This document shows positions 44,785 through 54,271 of a DNA stretch of 64,000 nt, in pieces (position 1 is the first letter of the stretch; the number at the start of each line of letters is the position of its first letter). A program made the translations under genes and the position numbers. The notes under the pieces were generated by a model. The model saw only the letters and a program-made list of their open reading frames with translations, ran no database searches and was not told the DNA's origin. Source of the stretch: Nocardioides sp. LHD-245 (GTDB lineage: Bacteria; Actinomycetota; Actinomycetes; Propionibacteriales; Nocardioidaceae); assembly GCF_030929495.1 (NCBI RefSeq), contig NZ_JAVFWN010000002.1:124001-188000 (forward strand), read 5' to 3'.

Positions 44785-44803
44785 ATAGGCAAGCCTTACC
44801 TTA
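44785..44803. promoter_or_regulatory. DtxR/IdeR iron box
   Basis: On the minus strand TAAGGTAAGGCTTGCCTAT (19 bases) closely follows the consensus TTAGGTTAGGCTAACCTAA. It is 51 bases upstream of the HtaA gene start, in the divergent region shared with zwf. Iron-dependent repression of the HtaA gene is expected. Confidence 0.8.
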
Positions 44804-44817
44804 GACATGACTGAAGG

Positions 44818-44842
44818 TCTTGTCGACATCTTGTCGACAAGA
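44818..44842. promoter_or_regulatory. Tandem TCTTGTCGACA operator upstream of zwf
   Basis: An 11-base unit TCTTGTCGACA is directly repeated at 44818-44828 and 44829-44839, one DNA turn apart. The second copy extends to a perfect 14-base palindrome, TCTTGTCGACAAGA (44829-44842). It lies 36 bases before the zwf start. The regulator is unknown. Confidence 0.6.
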
Positions 44843-44877
44843 TTCCGCCCCCTTGACGGGTCCGGGAAGGTGGACGG

Positions 44878-46326
44878 GTGACCCCGGAACCTGGGAACGC
44901 CCTGGCCCCCCACGTGCTCGTGCTCTTCGGAGCGACCGGCGACCTGGCCGCCCGCAAGCTCTTCCCCGGGCTCTATCGGCTCGCCGCCGCCGGCCGCCTG
45001 CCGGAGCACTTCGAGGTGATCGGCAGCGGCCGCCACGCGCCCGGCGACGACGACGACTTCCGCCGCCACGTGCGCGACGCCCTCACCGAGTTCGTCGGCG
45101 ACGTCGACGAGTCCGTGGCCGCCCCCCTGCTCGAGCGGACCCGGTTCGTCGCGTCCTCCGCCGACGACGGGACGGCGCTGGCGCGGGCGGTCGCCGAGGC
45201 CGAGGACCGGATCCTCGCGACCTGCGGTTGCCTGCTGCGCGACGTACGACGCCTCCTCTACCTCTCGGTGCCGCCCGGAGCCGTCAAGGGCATGGTCGGG
45301 ATGCTCGACCGCGAGGACCTCGTCGACCGGTCCCGGCTGGTGGCCGAGAAGCCGTTCGGCACCGACCTCGCCACCGCGCGCGAGCTGCACGAGGTGCTCT
45401 GCTCGGCCTTCGCCGAGGACCAGGTCTTCCGGATCGACCACTTCCTCGGCAAGGAGGCGGTGCAGAACATCCTCGCCCTGCGCTTCGCCAACGGTCTGTT
45501 CGAGCCCGCCTGGAACCGGCACACCATCGAGTCGGTGCAGATCGACGTGCCCGAACGGCTCACCGTCGAGGGCCGCGGCAGCTTCTACGAGGGCACCGGC
45601 TGCCTGCGCGACATGGTCACCACCCACCTCGCGCAGCTGCTCGGCTTCGTCGCGCTGGAGGACCCGCATGCGTTCCGCGCGTCCGCCATCCGCGCCGCGA
45701 AGGCCGCGGCCTTCTCGGCGGTGCGCCCGCTCGATCCCGAGCGCGTCGTCTTCGGACAGTACGACGGCTACCGCACCGAGCCCGACGTCGCCGCCGACTC
45801 CGAGGTGGAGACGTTCGTCGCGGCCGAGATGTGGATCGACAACGACCGCTGGCGCGATGTCCCGTTCTACCTGCGCACCGGAAAGGCACTGGCCGAGGGC
45901 AACCGCACCATCACGGTGCGCTTCCGCGATCCGCGACACCGCTGGCTCAAGCCCGAGGGCGGCGGCACCCCCGCACCCAACGAGCTGGTCATCGAGCTCG
46001 CCGACCAGCCGCGCGTCGCGATCGACGTACGCGCCAAGCGGCCCGGGCCCGACATGGCGCTGGTGGAGGGGGTGTTCCGTCTAGACCTGGTCGACGACGT
46101 ACCCGGCGCCGACCCGCTGGAGGCCTACGAGCGGCTGCTGCTCGACGTCATGCGCGGCGACCGGACGCTGTTCATCAGCTCCGACGAGGTCGACCGGCTC
46201 TGGGAGATCTTCCAGCCGGTGCTCGACCGCCGCCCACCGGTGGAGGCCTACGCCCCCGGGACGTGGGGTCCCGCCTCGGCGCTGGAGCTGCCTCTCGGCG
46301 GGTGGCGGCTCGGCAACCACCGCTGA
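44878..46326 (+). CDS. zwf: Glucose-6-phosphate 1-dehydrogenase
   Basis: A 482-residue enzyme oxidising glucose-6-phosphate to 6-phosphogluconolactone with NADP, entry to the pentose phosphate pathway. The coenzyme motif GATGDLA (18-24), EKPFG (157-161), the catalytic RIDHFLGKE (185-193) and the [18 protein letters not shown] block near 325 are intact. The GTG start at 44878 follows GGGAAGGTGG. It stands alone, without the tal, pgl or opcA genes often next to zwf in actinobacteria, so it may be a second isozyme. Convergent with cydB. Its upstream region carries a tandem 11-base operator. Confidence 0.94.
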   Translation: MTPEPGNALAPHVLVLFGATGDLAARKLFPGLYRLAAAGRLPEHFEVIGSGRHAPGDDDDFRRHVRDALTEFVGDVDESVAAPLLERTRFVASSADDGTALARAVAEAEDRILATCGCLLRDVRRLLYLSVPPGAVKGMVGMLDREDLVDRSRLVAEKPFGTDLATARELHEVLCSAFAEDQVFRIDHFLGKEAVQNILALRFANGLFEPAWNRHTIESVQIDVPERLTVEGRGSFYEGTGCLRDMVTTHLAQLLGFVALEDPHAFRASAIRAAKAAAFSAVRPLDPERVVFGQYDGYRTEPDVAADSEVETFVAAEMWIDNDRWRDVPFYLRTGKALAEGNRTITVRFRDPRHRWLKPEGGGTPAPNELVIELADQPRVAIDVRAKRPGPDMALVEGVFRLDLVDDVPGADPLEAYERLLLDVMRGDRTLFISSDEVDRLWEIFQPVLDRRPPVEAYAPGTWGPASALELPLGGWRLGNHR

Positions 46327-46341
46327 CGGCGCCGACGGTGC

Positions 46342-47349
46342 TCAGTGGCCCGGGCGCGACCACTCCTCCGACTGGGTGAGCCGGAACAGGTACGCCAGCG
46401 GCGGGACCACGACCACGACCGCGAGCCCGACCGCGACGAGCAGACCCTGCAGGGTCGCGGTGGCACCGGCCGCGTCCGTGATCGTGACCTCGTCGACGAG
46501 CAGCCACGGGTACTGCCCCACCCCCCAGCCGGACACCACGGCGGCGACCGCGAGGACCGCGGTGACCCGCGCGACGGCGTACCTGCGGGTCCACAGCAGC
46601 GCGATGGTGGCCGCCCCGGCCAGAGCGGCGAGGGCGACGAGCGGAGCGGCTCGGCCCTCGAGCCCCGCGGCCAGCGTAGGCGCGTCGCGGTCGATCGGCA
46701 CCAGCGCGGCGAACACGACGACGCCGGTGACCGCACCGACGGCGAGTGCCCGGACCCGCAGCTCGTCGGCGAGCCGCTCCTGGCCGCTGCGCCGGGCGTC
46801 GGCGACCAGGAAGACGCCGGCGAGGAAGGCGCAGGTCCCGACCGCGATCGCACCGCCGAACAACGAGGTCGGGTTGACCCAGGACGACCAGCGCTCACCC
46901 GTGCCGTCGAGCGGCACCCGGCCGGACGCGATGCCGCCGGCGACGGTGCCGAGGAAGAACGGCGTGATGATCGAGGAGGTGGCGAACACGATGCCGAACA
47001 GGCGGGCCTGGGCCAGCGTGGCGGCGTACTTGCGGAAGGCGAAGCTCGCGCCGCGCAGCACGATCCCCAGGAGGGCGAACAGCAACGGCAGCACCAGGGT
47101 CGACATCGCGGCGGCGAAGGACTCGGGGAAGCCGGTCCACCAGATGACGAGCACGTAGATCAGCCAGACGTGGTTGGCCTCCCAGACCGGGCCGATGCTG
47201 TGGTCGACGAGCGTGCGCAGCTCGGCGCCGCGCGAGCTGTTGCCGGCGGTGAGGTCGAAGAAGCCCGAGCCGAAGTCGGCGCCGCCGAGGACGGCGTACG
47301 CGATGACACCGACGAAGAGGGCGGCCGCGACGGCCAGCTCGAGGCTCAT
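46342..47349 (-). CDS. cydB: Cytochrome bd oxidase subunit II
   Basis: A 335-residue membrane protein with about eight to nine helices, recognised as CydB. It starts MSLELAVAAALFVGVIAYAVLGGADFG, with GPVWEANHVWLIYVLVIWW (about 53-71) and FAFRKYAA (about 102-109), and ends LTQSEEWSRPGH. It supports the quinol oxidase that uses oxygen with very high affinity. ATG 47349 overlaps the cydA stop. No cydC/cydD assembly transporter genes follow; the next gene is the convergent zwf 15 bases away. Confidence 0.94.
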   Translation of the reverse strand: MSLELAVAAALFVGVIAYAVLGGADFGSGFFDLTAGNSSRGAELRTLVDHSIGPVWEANHVWLIYVLVIWWTGFPESFAAAMSTLVLPLLFALLGIVLRGASFAFRKYAATLAQARLFGIVFATSSIITPFFLGTVAGGIASGRVPLDGTGERWSSWVNPTSLFGGAIAVGTCAFLAGVFLVADARRSGQERLADELRVRALAVGAVTGVVVFAALVPIDRDAPTLAAGLEGRAAPLVALAALAGAATIALLWTRRYAVARVTAVLAVAAVVSGWGVGQYPWLLVDEVTITDAAGATATLQGLLVAVGLAVVVVVPPLAYLFRLTQSEEWSRPGH

Positions 47350-48749
47350 CCGTGCTCACCCGCCGGCACCTCGGGGGCGTACGGACTGGGCAGGTCGGCG
47401 TCGCCGGCCCGCCAGCGCCGGGCCATGGAGCGCAGGACGACGACCGCGCCGACGGTCATCGCCGTGTAGACGACGGTGCTGATGCCCAGCAGCCACCACA
47501 GGCTCGCGGAGTAGTCCCCCACCGCCTCGGGGGTGCGCATGACGCCGTACACGATCCATGGCTGACGACCGACCTCCGTGGCGATCCAGCCGGCCTCGAG
47601 CGCGATGACGGCCAGCGGCCCGGCCGCGGCCGCGAAGCGGAGGAACCAGCGTCTCTCCAGCAGGTCGCGCCCTCGTCGGCGCTGGAACCAGAACCACACG
47701 ACGGCGGCCGCGAGCAGGGTGCCGATGCCGACCATGGTCTGGAAGGCCAGGTGGGTCAGGTTGACCGGAGGGTGGTCCTCTTCGGGGATGGTGTCGAGAC
47801 CGGGCACCGGCTCGTCGGGTGAGTTCATCGCGATCAGGGAGCCGAGGTAGGGGATGTCGATCGAGTACTTCACCTCGCCGTCGACCAGGATCCCGCCCAG
47901 TCGCAACGGCGAGGGGCTCTCGGTCGTCTCGGCCAGCTCGAAGGCCGCGAGCTTGGCGGGCTGTCGCTCGTCGAGACCGAAGCCGAGGACGTGCCCGACG
48001 AAGGGCTGGGTCACCGCGGCGATCGAGGCGAAGACGAAGGGGACCAGGAAGCCCAGCCGGTGATGGGCGTCGCGGCGGCCGCGGAGCATGCCGACGGCGT
48101 ACACGCCGGCGATGGTGAAGCCGGCCAGCATGTAGGCGCCGACCCACATGTGGGCGAACTGCACGAACGTCTGCAGGTTGAAGAGCACCGCCCACGGCTG
48201 GACGTCGGTGACCGCGCCGTCGACGATCCGGAAGCCGGTCGGCGCGTTCATCCAGGCATTGACCGCGAGCACGCAGTAGGCACCGACGACGCCAGTGACC
48301 GCCATGGGCAGGACCATCAGCACATGCCGCTTCGGGGGCATCCGGCCCCAGCCGTAGAGGTAGATGCCGAGGAAGATCGCCTCGAGGAAGAACGCCAGCC
48401 CCTCGAACGCGAACGGCAGGCCCAGGACGTCGCCGTAGGTGCCCATCAGGCCCGGCCAGAGCAGGCCCATCTCGAAGCTGAGCACCGTGCCGGACACGGC
48501 GCCGATCGCGAACAGCACCGCGGAGACCTTCGCCCAGCGCTTGGCGAGCTCGAGCGCCACCGGATCCTTCCGGCGGATCCCGATCAGGTGCATCGCGAAG
48601 ATCATCGCGGGGAAGGCGACGCCGAAGCAGGCCAACACGATGTGCCAGCCCAGCGAGAGCGCCATCTGCTGCCGGGCGGGCAGCAGGCCCGCCGGTTCGG
48701 CCTCGGCGGCGAGGTGGGTGAGGGCGGTGACGACGTCGGGGGCCAGCAC
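47346..48749 (-). CDS. cydA: Cytochrome bd oxidase subunit I
   Basis: A 467-residue membrane subunit holding hemes b558, b595 and d. The first helix has SLGWHIVLACFGVAFPA with the heme-ligand His (about residue 34). The ETTESPSPLRLGG stretch of the quinol-binding Q-loop is short, as in other actinobacteria. The region GRQPWIVYGVMRTPEAV near 393-409 is conserved. The GTG start at 48749 is only 17 bases from a Rex-type palindrome, so the mRNA leader must be short or the true start later (MALSLGWH). Expression is probably induced when NADH/NAD is high under oxygen limitation. Confidence 0.94.
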   Translation of the reverse strand: MLAPDVVTALTHLAAEAEPAGLLPARQQMALSLGWHIVLACFGVAFPAMIFAMHLIGIRRKDPVALELAKRWAKVSAVLFAIGAVSGTVLSFEMGLLWPGLMGTYGDVLGLPFAFEGLAFFLEAIFLGIYLYGWGRMPPKRHVLMVLPMAVTGVVGAYCVLAVNAWMNAPTGFRIVDGAVTDVQPWAVLFNLQTFVQFAHMWVGAYMLAGFTIAGVYAVGMLRGRRDAHHRLGFLVPFVFASIAAVTQPFVGHVLGFGLDERQPAKLAAFELAETTESPSPLRLGGILVDGEVKYSIDIPYLGSLIAMNSPDEPVPGLDTIPEEDHPPVNLTHLAFQTMVGIGTLLAAAVVWFWFQRRRGRDLLERRWFLRFAAAAGPLAVIALEAGWIATEVGRQPWIVYGVMRTPEAVGDYSASLWWLLGISTVVYTAMTVGAVVVLRSMARRWRAGDADLPSPYAPEVPAGEHG

Positions 48750-48765
48750 CCTTCGACCGTAGCCC

Positions 48766-48783
48766 TTGTGAATACGTTCACAA
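48766..48783. promoter_or_regulatory. Rex (redox) operator of cydAB
   Basis: TTGTGAATACGTTCACAA has perfect 7-base arms and matches the Streptomyces Rex operator pattern TTGTGAACGCGTTCACAA, with arms intact. It lies immediately before cydA. Confidence 0.8.
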
Positions 48784-48836
48784 AGTCGCCGCAGGTGTCA
48801 CTTCCGCCACATCCGGCGGTACGCCGGCGGGTGGGC

Positions 48837-49706
48837 TCAGCGGCGCAGGTCGCTCAGCGCGATCCGCACCGTCAGCGACTCCCCCGCCATCCGGATCCGG
48901 CCGCGCATGCCCGCCGCGAGCACCATCGGGAGCACCGCCTTGGTGTCCGACGGCGCTGTCAGCACGATCTCATCGGCGCCCGCGGAGCGAGCCGCGCGCG
49001 CGACGTCGGCGAGCAGCCGGGTGCCGACACCTCGTCGGTGCCACGCGGGATCGACCCACAGGTCGACGGGCCACGGAGCATCGCCCTCGGCCCGCGCGTA
49101 CTCCGCCCGGCCGGCGACCTTGCCACCCGCCAGTGCGGACACCACCTCGCCCGTGGTGACGAACTCGGGGTCCCCCGTGCCGGGCTGGTGGGGGGCCGGC
49201 GGCACCTGGGCGTCGAGGACCTCGCCGACCAGTTCCGCGAGCGCGTGGGCCCGGGCGCGCTCGGTCGGGGTGAACGGGGTGTCGCGGCGGATCTGGATCG
49301 TGGCGGACCCGCCGACCACCATCTCCAGCACGTCGTCCGCACCGGCGCTGGGCGCGACGTCGGCGTCGAACAGGTGCGCTGCCACGTCCGGGAACGTCGC
49401 CGGCTGGGCGATGATCTGGCGCACTGCCCGGACGTAACGGGTCGGCTGGTCCTCGAGCGCGGCCGTGGTGACCGGCGCCGCGGACACCGCGTCGCCGCCG
49501 GCCCGGGCCACCAGCTCGAGGAGCTGGTCGCGGGTCCACTCCGGTGGCACCTGGAGCACCAGCTCGTCGGTCACCGACGGGCCTTCGGGGAAGACCTGGA
49601 CCGTCACGATGTTGACCCCCGCCCGTCCGCAGGCAGCGGCCACCTCGGCCAGCGCCCCGGGGCGATCGGCCAGTCCGGCTCGCACGCGCCACAACATGGC
49701 TCTCAC
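48837..49706 (-). CDS. ACT domain plus GNAT acetyltransferase protein
   Basis: A 289-residue protein combining an N-terminal ACT-like small-molecule-binding domain (about 5-60; RVRAGLADRPGALAEVAAAC, then VNIVTVQVFPEG) with a C-terminal GNAT acetyltransferase domain (about 145-285; LWVDPAWHRRGVGTRLLADV). ACT domains usually bind amino acids, so acetylation may be controlled allosterically by an amino acid, as in some mycobacterial lysine acetyltransferases; the ligand here is unknown. Start GTG 49706, with an in-frame ATG three codons later as an alternative. Monocistronic, with the groEL repeat cluster upstream. Confidence 0.75.
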   Translation of the reverse strand: MRAMLWRVRAGLADRPGALAEVAAACGRAGVNIVTVQVFPEGPSVTDELVLQVPPEWTRDQLLELVARAGGDAVSAAPVTTAALEDQPTRYVRAVRQIIAQPATFPDVAAHLFDADVAPSAGADDVLEMVVGGSATIQIRRDTPFTPTERARAHALAELVGEVLDAQVPPAPHQPGTGDPEFVTTGEVVSALAGGKVAGRAEYARAEGDAPWPVDLWVDPAWHRRGVGTRLLADVARAARSAGADEIVLTAPSDTKAVLPMVLAAGMRGRIRMAGESLTVRIALSDLRR

Positions 49707-49748
49707 TATGCCGGACGAAGGTCACGCCGCGCGATCATCGATGTTTCA

Positions 49749-49889
49749 CCGACCCGTCGCAGATTGAACTCAAGACAGCACCGACCCGGCCCAGGTTGAA
49801 CTCAAAACGGCGCCGACCCGGCGCGGACTGAACTCGAAAAGTTCAATCTGCGCCGGGTCGGGTCAGATCCGGATTCAATCTGCGCCGGA

Positions 49890-49891
<2 letters not shown>
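49749..49891. repeat. Cluster of five related ~28-32-base units in direct and inverted orientation
   Basis: Three direct copies of a unit like CCGACCCGGCGCAGATTGAA start at 49749, 49781 and 49813, with a period of 32 bases. Two inverted copies follow at about 49841-49863 and 49873-49891. The third direct and first inverted copies (49814-49862) fold into a long hairpin with only a few mismatches. This hairpin could terminate groEL transcription. The block touches the groEL stop codon. Outside this array nothing else is seen in 49707-49889. Confidence 0.7.
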
Positions 49892-51518
<1,627 letters not shown>

Positions 51519-51607
51519 TTACTCCTTGGGTGTGGGAAGCCGAACGCCCGGGACGCCGCTCGCACCGGATGGCGGTGCGGGACGTCCCGGGCGGCGTGAA
51601 GCTCGGA

Positions 51608-51901
51608 TCAGGCCAGGACCGCGAGGACGTCGCGGGCCGAGAGGATGAGGTACTCCTGGCCGGAGTACTTGACCTCGGTGCCGCCGTACTTGCTGTAGAT
51701 GACCTTGTCGCCCACCGCCACGTCGAGCGGGACGCGGTTGCCGTTGTCATCGATGCGACCCGGGCCGATGGCCAGGACCTCGCCCTCCTGGGGCTTCTCC
51801 TTCGCGGTGTCGGGAATGACCAGCCCGGAGGCGGTGGTCTGCTCGGCCTCGAGGGGCTTGACGACGATCCGGTCCTCGAGCGGCTTGATGTTGACCGACA
51901 C
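51608..51901 (-). CDS. groES: Co-chaperonin GroES
   Basis: A 97-residue 10-kDa co-chaperonin capping GroEL. It has [20 protein letters not shown], the mobile loop [16 protein letters not shown] (about 22-37), and the C-terminal [14 protein letters not shown]. The GTG start at 51901 is preferred because GGAGG sits eight bases before it and the length then equals the family norm. An in-frame GTG five codons earlier would overlap that ribosome site. First gene of the groES-groEL operon. Confidence 0.96.
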   Translation of the reverse strand: MSVNIKPLEDRIVVKPLEAEQTTASGLVIPDTAKEKPQEGEVLAIGPGRIDDNGNRVPLDVAVGDKVIYSKYGGTEVKYSGQEYLILSARDVLAVLA

Positions 51902-51966
51902 GATGTCGACCTCCACTTTCTAAGACGTCTGTGTGTCCTGCAGGGCATCCTGCAGCTGTCCTGCTC

Positions 51967-51991
51967 TGGCACACTCGCGGCGAGAGTGCCA
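51967..51991. promoter_or_regulatory. HrcA-like palindrome
   Basis: A 25-base palindrome, TGGCAC...GTGCCA, with 11 of 12 arm pairs matching, reads like a CIRCE variant (GGCACTC/GAGTG). It lies between groES and the better CIRCE copy. Confidence 0.55.
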
Positions 51992-52000
51992 ATGACGAAA

Positions 52001-52027
52001 CTAGCACTCTCCGCAAGGGAGTGCCAG
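52001..52027. promoter_or_regulatory. CIRCE element (HrcA operator)
   Basis: CTAGCACTC-N9-GAGTGCCAG matches the CIRCE consensus TTAGCACTC-N9-GAGTGCTAA with 8 of 9 symmetric pairs. Heat-shock control of groESL by HrcA is expected. hrcA is not in the window. Confidence 0.85.
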
Positions 52028-52066
52028 AGCACAGCCACAGGAAGACACGAACACGACCAAAGTCGG

Positions 52067-52097
52067 TTGACCTGACGTCGGGTCAGACCACTAGCGT
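52067..52097 (+). promoter_or_regulatory. Promoter and overlapping palindrome of the MMPL gene
   Basis: TTGACC (-35, 52067-52072) and TAGCGT (-10, 52092-52097) are 19 bases apart. An 18-base palindrome, TGACCTGACGTCGGGTCA (52068-52085, 8 of 9 pairs), covers the -35 and spacer, typical of a TetR-type operator. Transcription should start at or next to the MMPL ATG at 52105. Confidence 0.55.
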
Positions 52098-52104
52098 TCT
52101 CGAC

Positions 52105-54258
52105 ATGTTTGCTGCGCTCGGCCGCTTCGTGACCCGTTTCCGTTGGTATGTGATCGGCGCCTGGGTGCTGCTCGCCGTGATCGTGGGCGCCACGGCACCC
52201 GCCCTGGAGTCGACCCAGGACAACTCGGAGTTCCTGCCCGACCACTACGAGTCGATCCAGGCCCTCCAACTGCAGGAGGACAAGTTCTCCGACGCCTTCT
52301 CCCCCGGCGCCATCCTCGTCATCGAACGCGAGGACGGCGGCACGCTGACCGCCGACGACCAGGCCGCCGTCGCGGGCCTCGCGCAGGAGCTCGCCCCGAC
52401 CCTGGGCAAGAAGACCTTCCAGCAGGTGGTCGTCGCCCAGAACGAGGTCGGCGAGCCCAACCTGTCCGAGGACGGCACGGTGATGTTCGCGGTCATCCCG
52501 CTCGCGGACGGCGCCACCGGCTACGACGCGGCGGCGTTCGACGACGCCGAGAAGCTCCGTGACGAGCTCGGCGAGCTGACCGAGGGCTCCGACCTCGAGG
52601 TCCGCGCGACCGGAGCCGTGCCGCAGGGCCTCGACTCGCAGGAGTCCGGCGAGGACACGCTGCTCATCGTCGCCATCGCCACGGTCGTGCTGATCGTCGG
52701 CCTGCTCGCCCTCATCTTCCGCAGCGTGCTGATCTGCCTCCTGCCGATCGTGGTCGTCGGTCTCGTGTCGTCGATCGCCACCGGCGCCATCGCCTGGGCC
52801 AACGACATCTTCGGGCTCAAGGCCGACGCCTCGGTGCAGCAGATCCTCGTCGTCGTCCTCTACGGCGTCGGCACCGACTACATCCTGTTCTTCCTGTTCC
52901 GGCATCGTGAGCGGATGCGCCAGGGCGCCGCGGTCAAGGACTCGGTCGTCTACAGCCTCGACCGGGCCGGTGAGGCGATCGCCTCGGCGGGCGGCGCCGT
53001 GATCGTGGCCTTCATGGCGCTGATCCTCAGCTCGCTCAGCATCTTCCGGGCGATCGGGCCCGCCCTCGCGATCGCCGTGTTCGTCACGCTGCTGGCCGCG
53101 CTCACCCTGGTGCCCGCGGTCGTCTCGTTGCTCGGCAAGGCGCTCTTCTGGCCGTCGAAGTCGTGGCAGAAGGAGCCGAAGCACGGCACCTTCGTCAAGC
53201 TGGGCAACACGGTCGGCCGTCGTCCCGGTCTGACCGCCCTGGTGTCGGGCGGCGCCATGACGATCCTCGCGATCTTCGCCCTCAGCTTCAACCCCTCCTT
53301 CGACTTCAACTCCAGCCTGCCGGAGGGCGTCGAGTCGACGGAGGCGATGAAGACCTTCCAGGAGCACTTCTCCGCGGGCGCCGCGGAGCCGGTGCCGGTC
53401 CTCGTCGACGCCGAGGGCGCCGACGTGACACCGACCCAGCTCGAGGAGTTCAAGGCGGCGCTCGGCGACGCCAAGGGCGTCGACCAGGTGACCGGCCCGC
53501 TCCCGTCCTCGGACGGGACGGCCTACCAGTACTACCTCACCCTGGCCGACGACCCCGTCTCCGACGCCGCCCAGGACAACGTCGACGGTCCGATCCGGGA
53601 TGCGGCCCACGCGGCCGCGCCCGAGGGCACAGAGGCGTACGTCGGAGGCACGCCGGGCATCTTCGCCGACATGTCGGCGGCGATGGCCCGCGACTACAAG
53701 GTCGTCTTCCCGGTCGCCGCGGCCGTCATCCTGCTGATCCTGGCGCTCCTGCTGCGCAGCCTGGTGGCGCCGTGGTTCCTCATGGCCGCCGTGGGGCTCG
53801 GCTTCGCAGCGACCCTGGGCCTGACGGTGATCGCCTTCCAGTTCATCGGCGGCGAGTCGGGGCTGATCTTCATGCTGCCGATCTACATCTACCTGTTCGT
53901 CACCGCACTCGGCACCGACTACAACATCTTGATGATCGCGCGCCTGCGCGAGGAGGCACGGGAGGGCCGCGACCCGCACAGCGCCGCGGCTCAGGCCGTC
54001 ACCCACGCCGGGCCCACCATCGCCGCGGCGGGCGTGATCCTCGCCGGGACGTTCGCGTCGCTGATGCTCGGCGGCAACACGCTGATCGTGTCCATGGGCT
54101 TCGCGCTGGCCGTCGGCATCCTGATCGTCTCGTTCGTGATGTCGATGTTCTTCACGCCGGCGCTGACCTCGCTGCTGGGCCACGCCGCCTGGTGGCCGGG
54201 CCACGGCGACGAGAAGCGCGACGAGGAGCCGGAGAAGGAGCTCAGCCCCACGGCCTGA
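52105..54258 (+). CDS. MMPL family (RND superfamily) transporter
   Basis: A 717-residue membrane exporter of the MMPL type. The first membrane helix (about 13-33, WYVIGAWVLLAVIVG) precedes an extracytoplasmic loop (about 35-190). Two bundles of helices carry the paired proton-relay motifs YGVGTDYILFFLFRHRE (about 254-270) and ALGTDYNILMIARLREEA (about 602-619). Relatives export lipids or polyketides, or give drug tolerance. ATG 52105 has no Shine-Dalgarno sequence and sits where transcription would start, so the mRNA may be leaderless. It is followed 13 bases later by the THUMP-like methyltransferase, probably in one transcript. Confidence 0.9.
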   Translation: MFAALGRFVTRFRWYVIGAWVLLAVIVGATAPALESTQDNSEFLPDHYESIQALQLQEDKFSDAFSPGAILVIEREDGGTLTADDQAAVAGLAQELAPTLGKKTFQQVVVAQNEVGEPNLSEDGTVMFAVIPLADGATGYDAAAFDDAEKLRDELGELTEGSDLEVRATGAVPQGLDSQESGEDTLLIVAIATVVLIVGLLALIFRSVLICLLPIVVVGLVSSIATGAIAWANDIFGLKADASVQQILVVVLYGVGTDYILFFLFRHRERMRQGAAVKDSVVYSLDRAGEAIASAGGAVIVAFMALILSSLSIFRAIGPALAIAVFVTLLAALTLVPAVVSLLGKALFWPSKSWQKEPKHGTFVKLGNTVGRRPGLTALVSGGAMTILAIFALSFNPSFDFNSSLPEGVESTEAMKTFQEHFSAGAAEPVPVLVDAEGADVTPTQLEEFKAALGDAKGVDQVTGPLPSSDGTAYQYYLTLADDPVSDAAQDNVDGPIRDAAHAAAPEGTEAYVGGTPGIFADMSAAMARDYKVVFPVAAAVILLILALLLRSLVAPWFLMAAVGLGFAATLGLTVIAFQFIGGESGLIFMLPIYIYLFVTALGTDYNILMIARLREEAREGRDPHSAAAQAVTHAGPTIAAAGVILAGTFASLMLGGNTLIVSMGFALAVGILIVSFVMSMFFTPALTSLLGHAAWWPGHGDEKRDEEPEKELSPTA

Positions 54259-54271
54259 CAAGATCGGGGTT

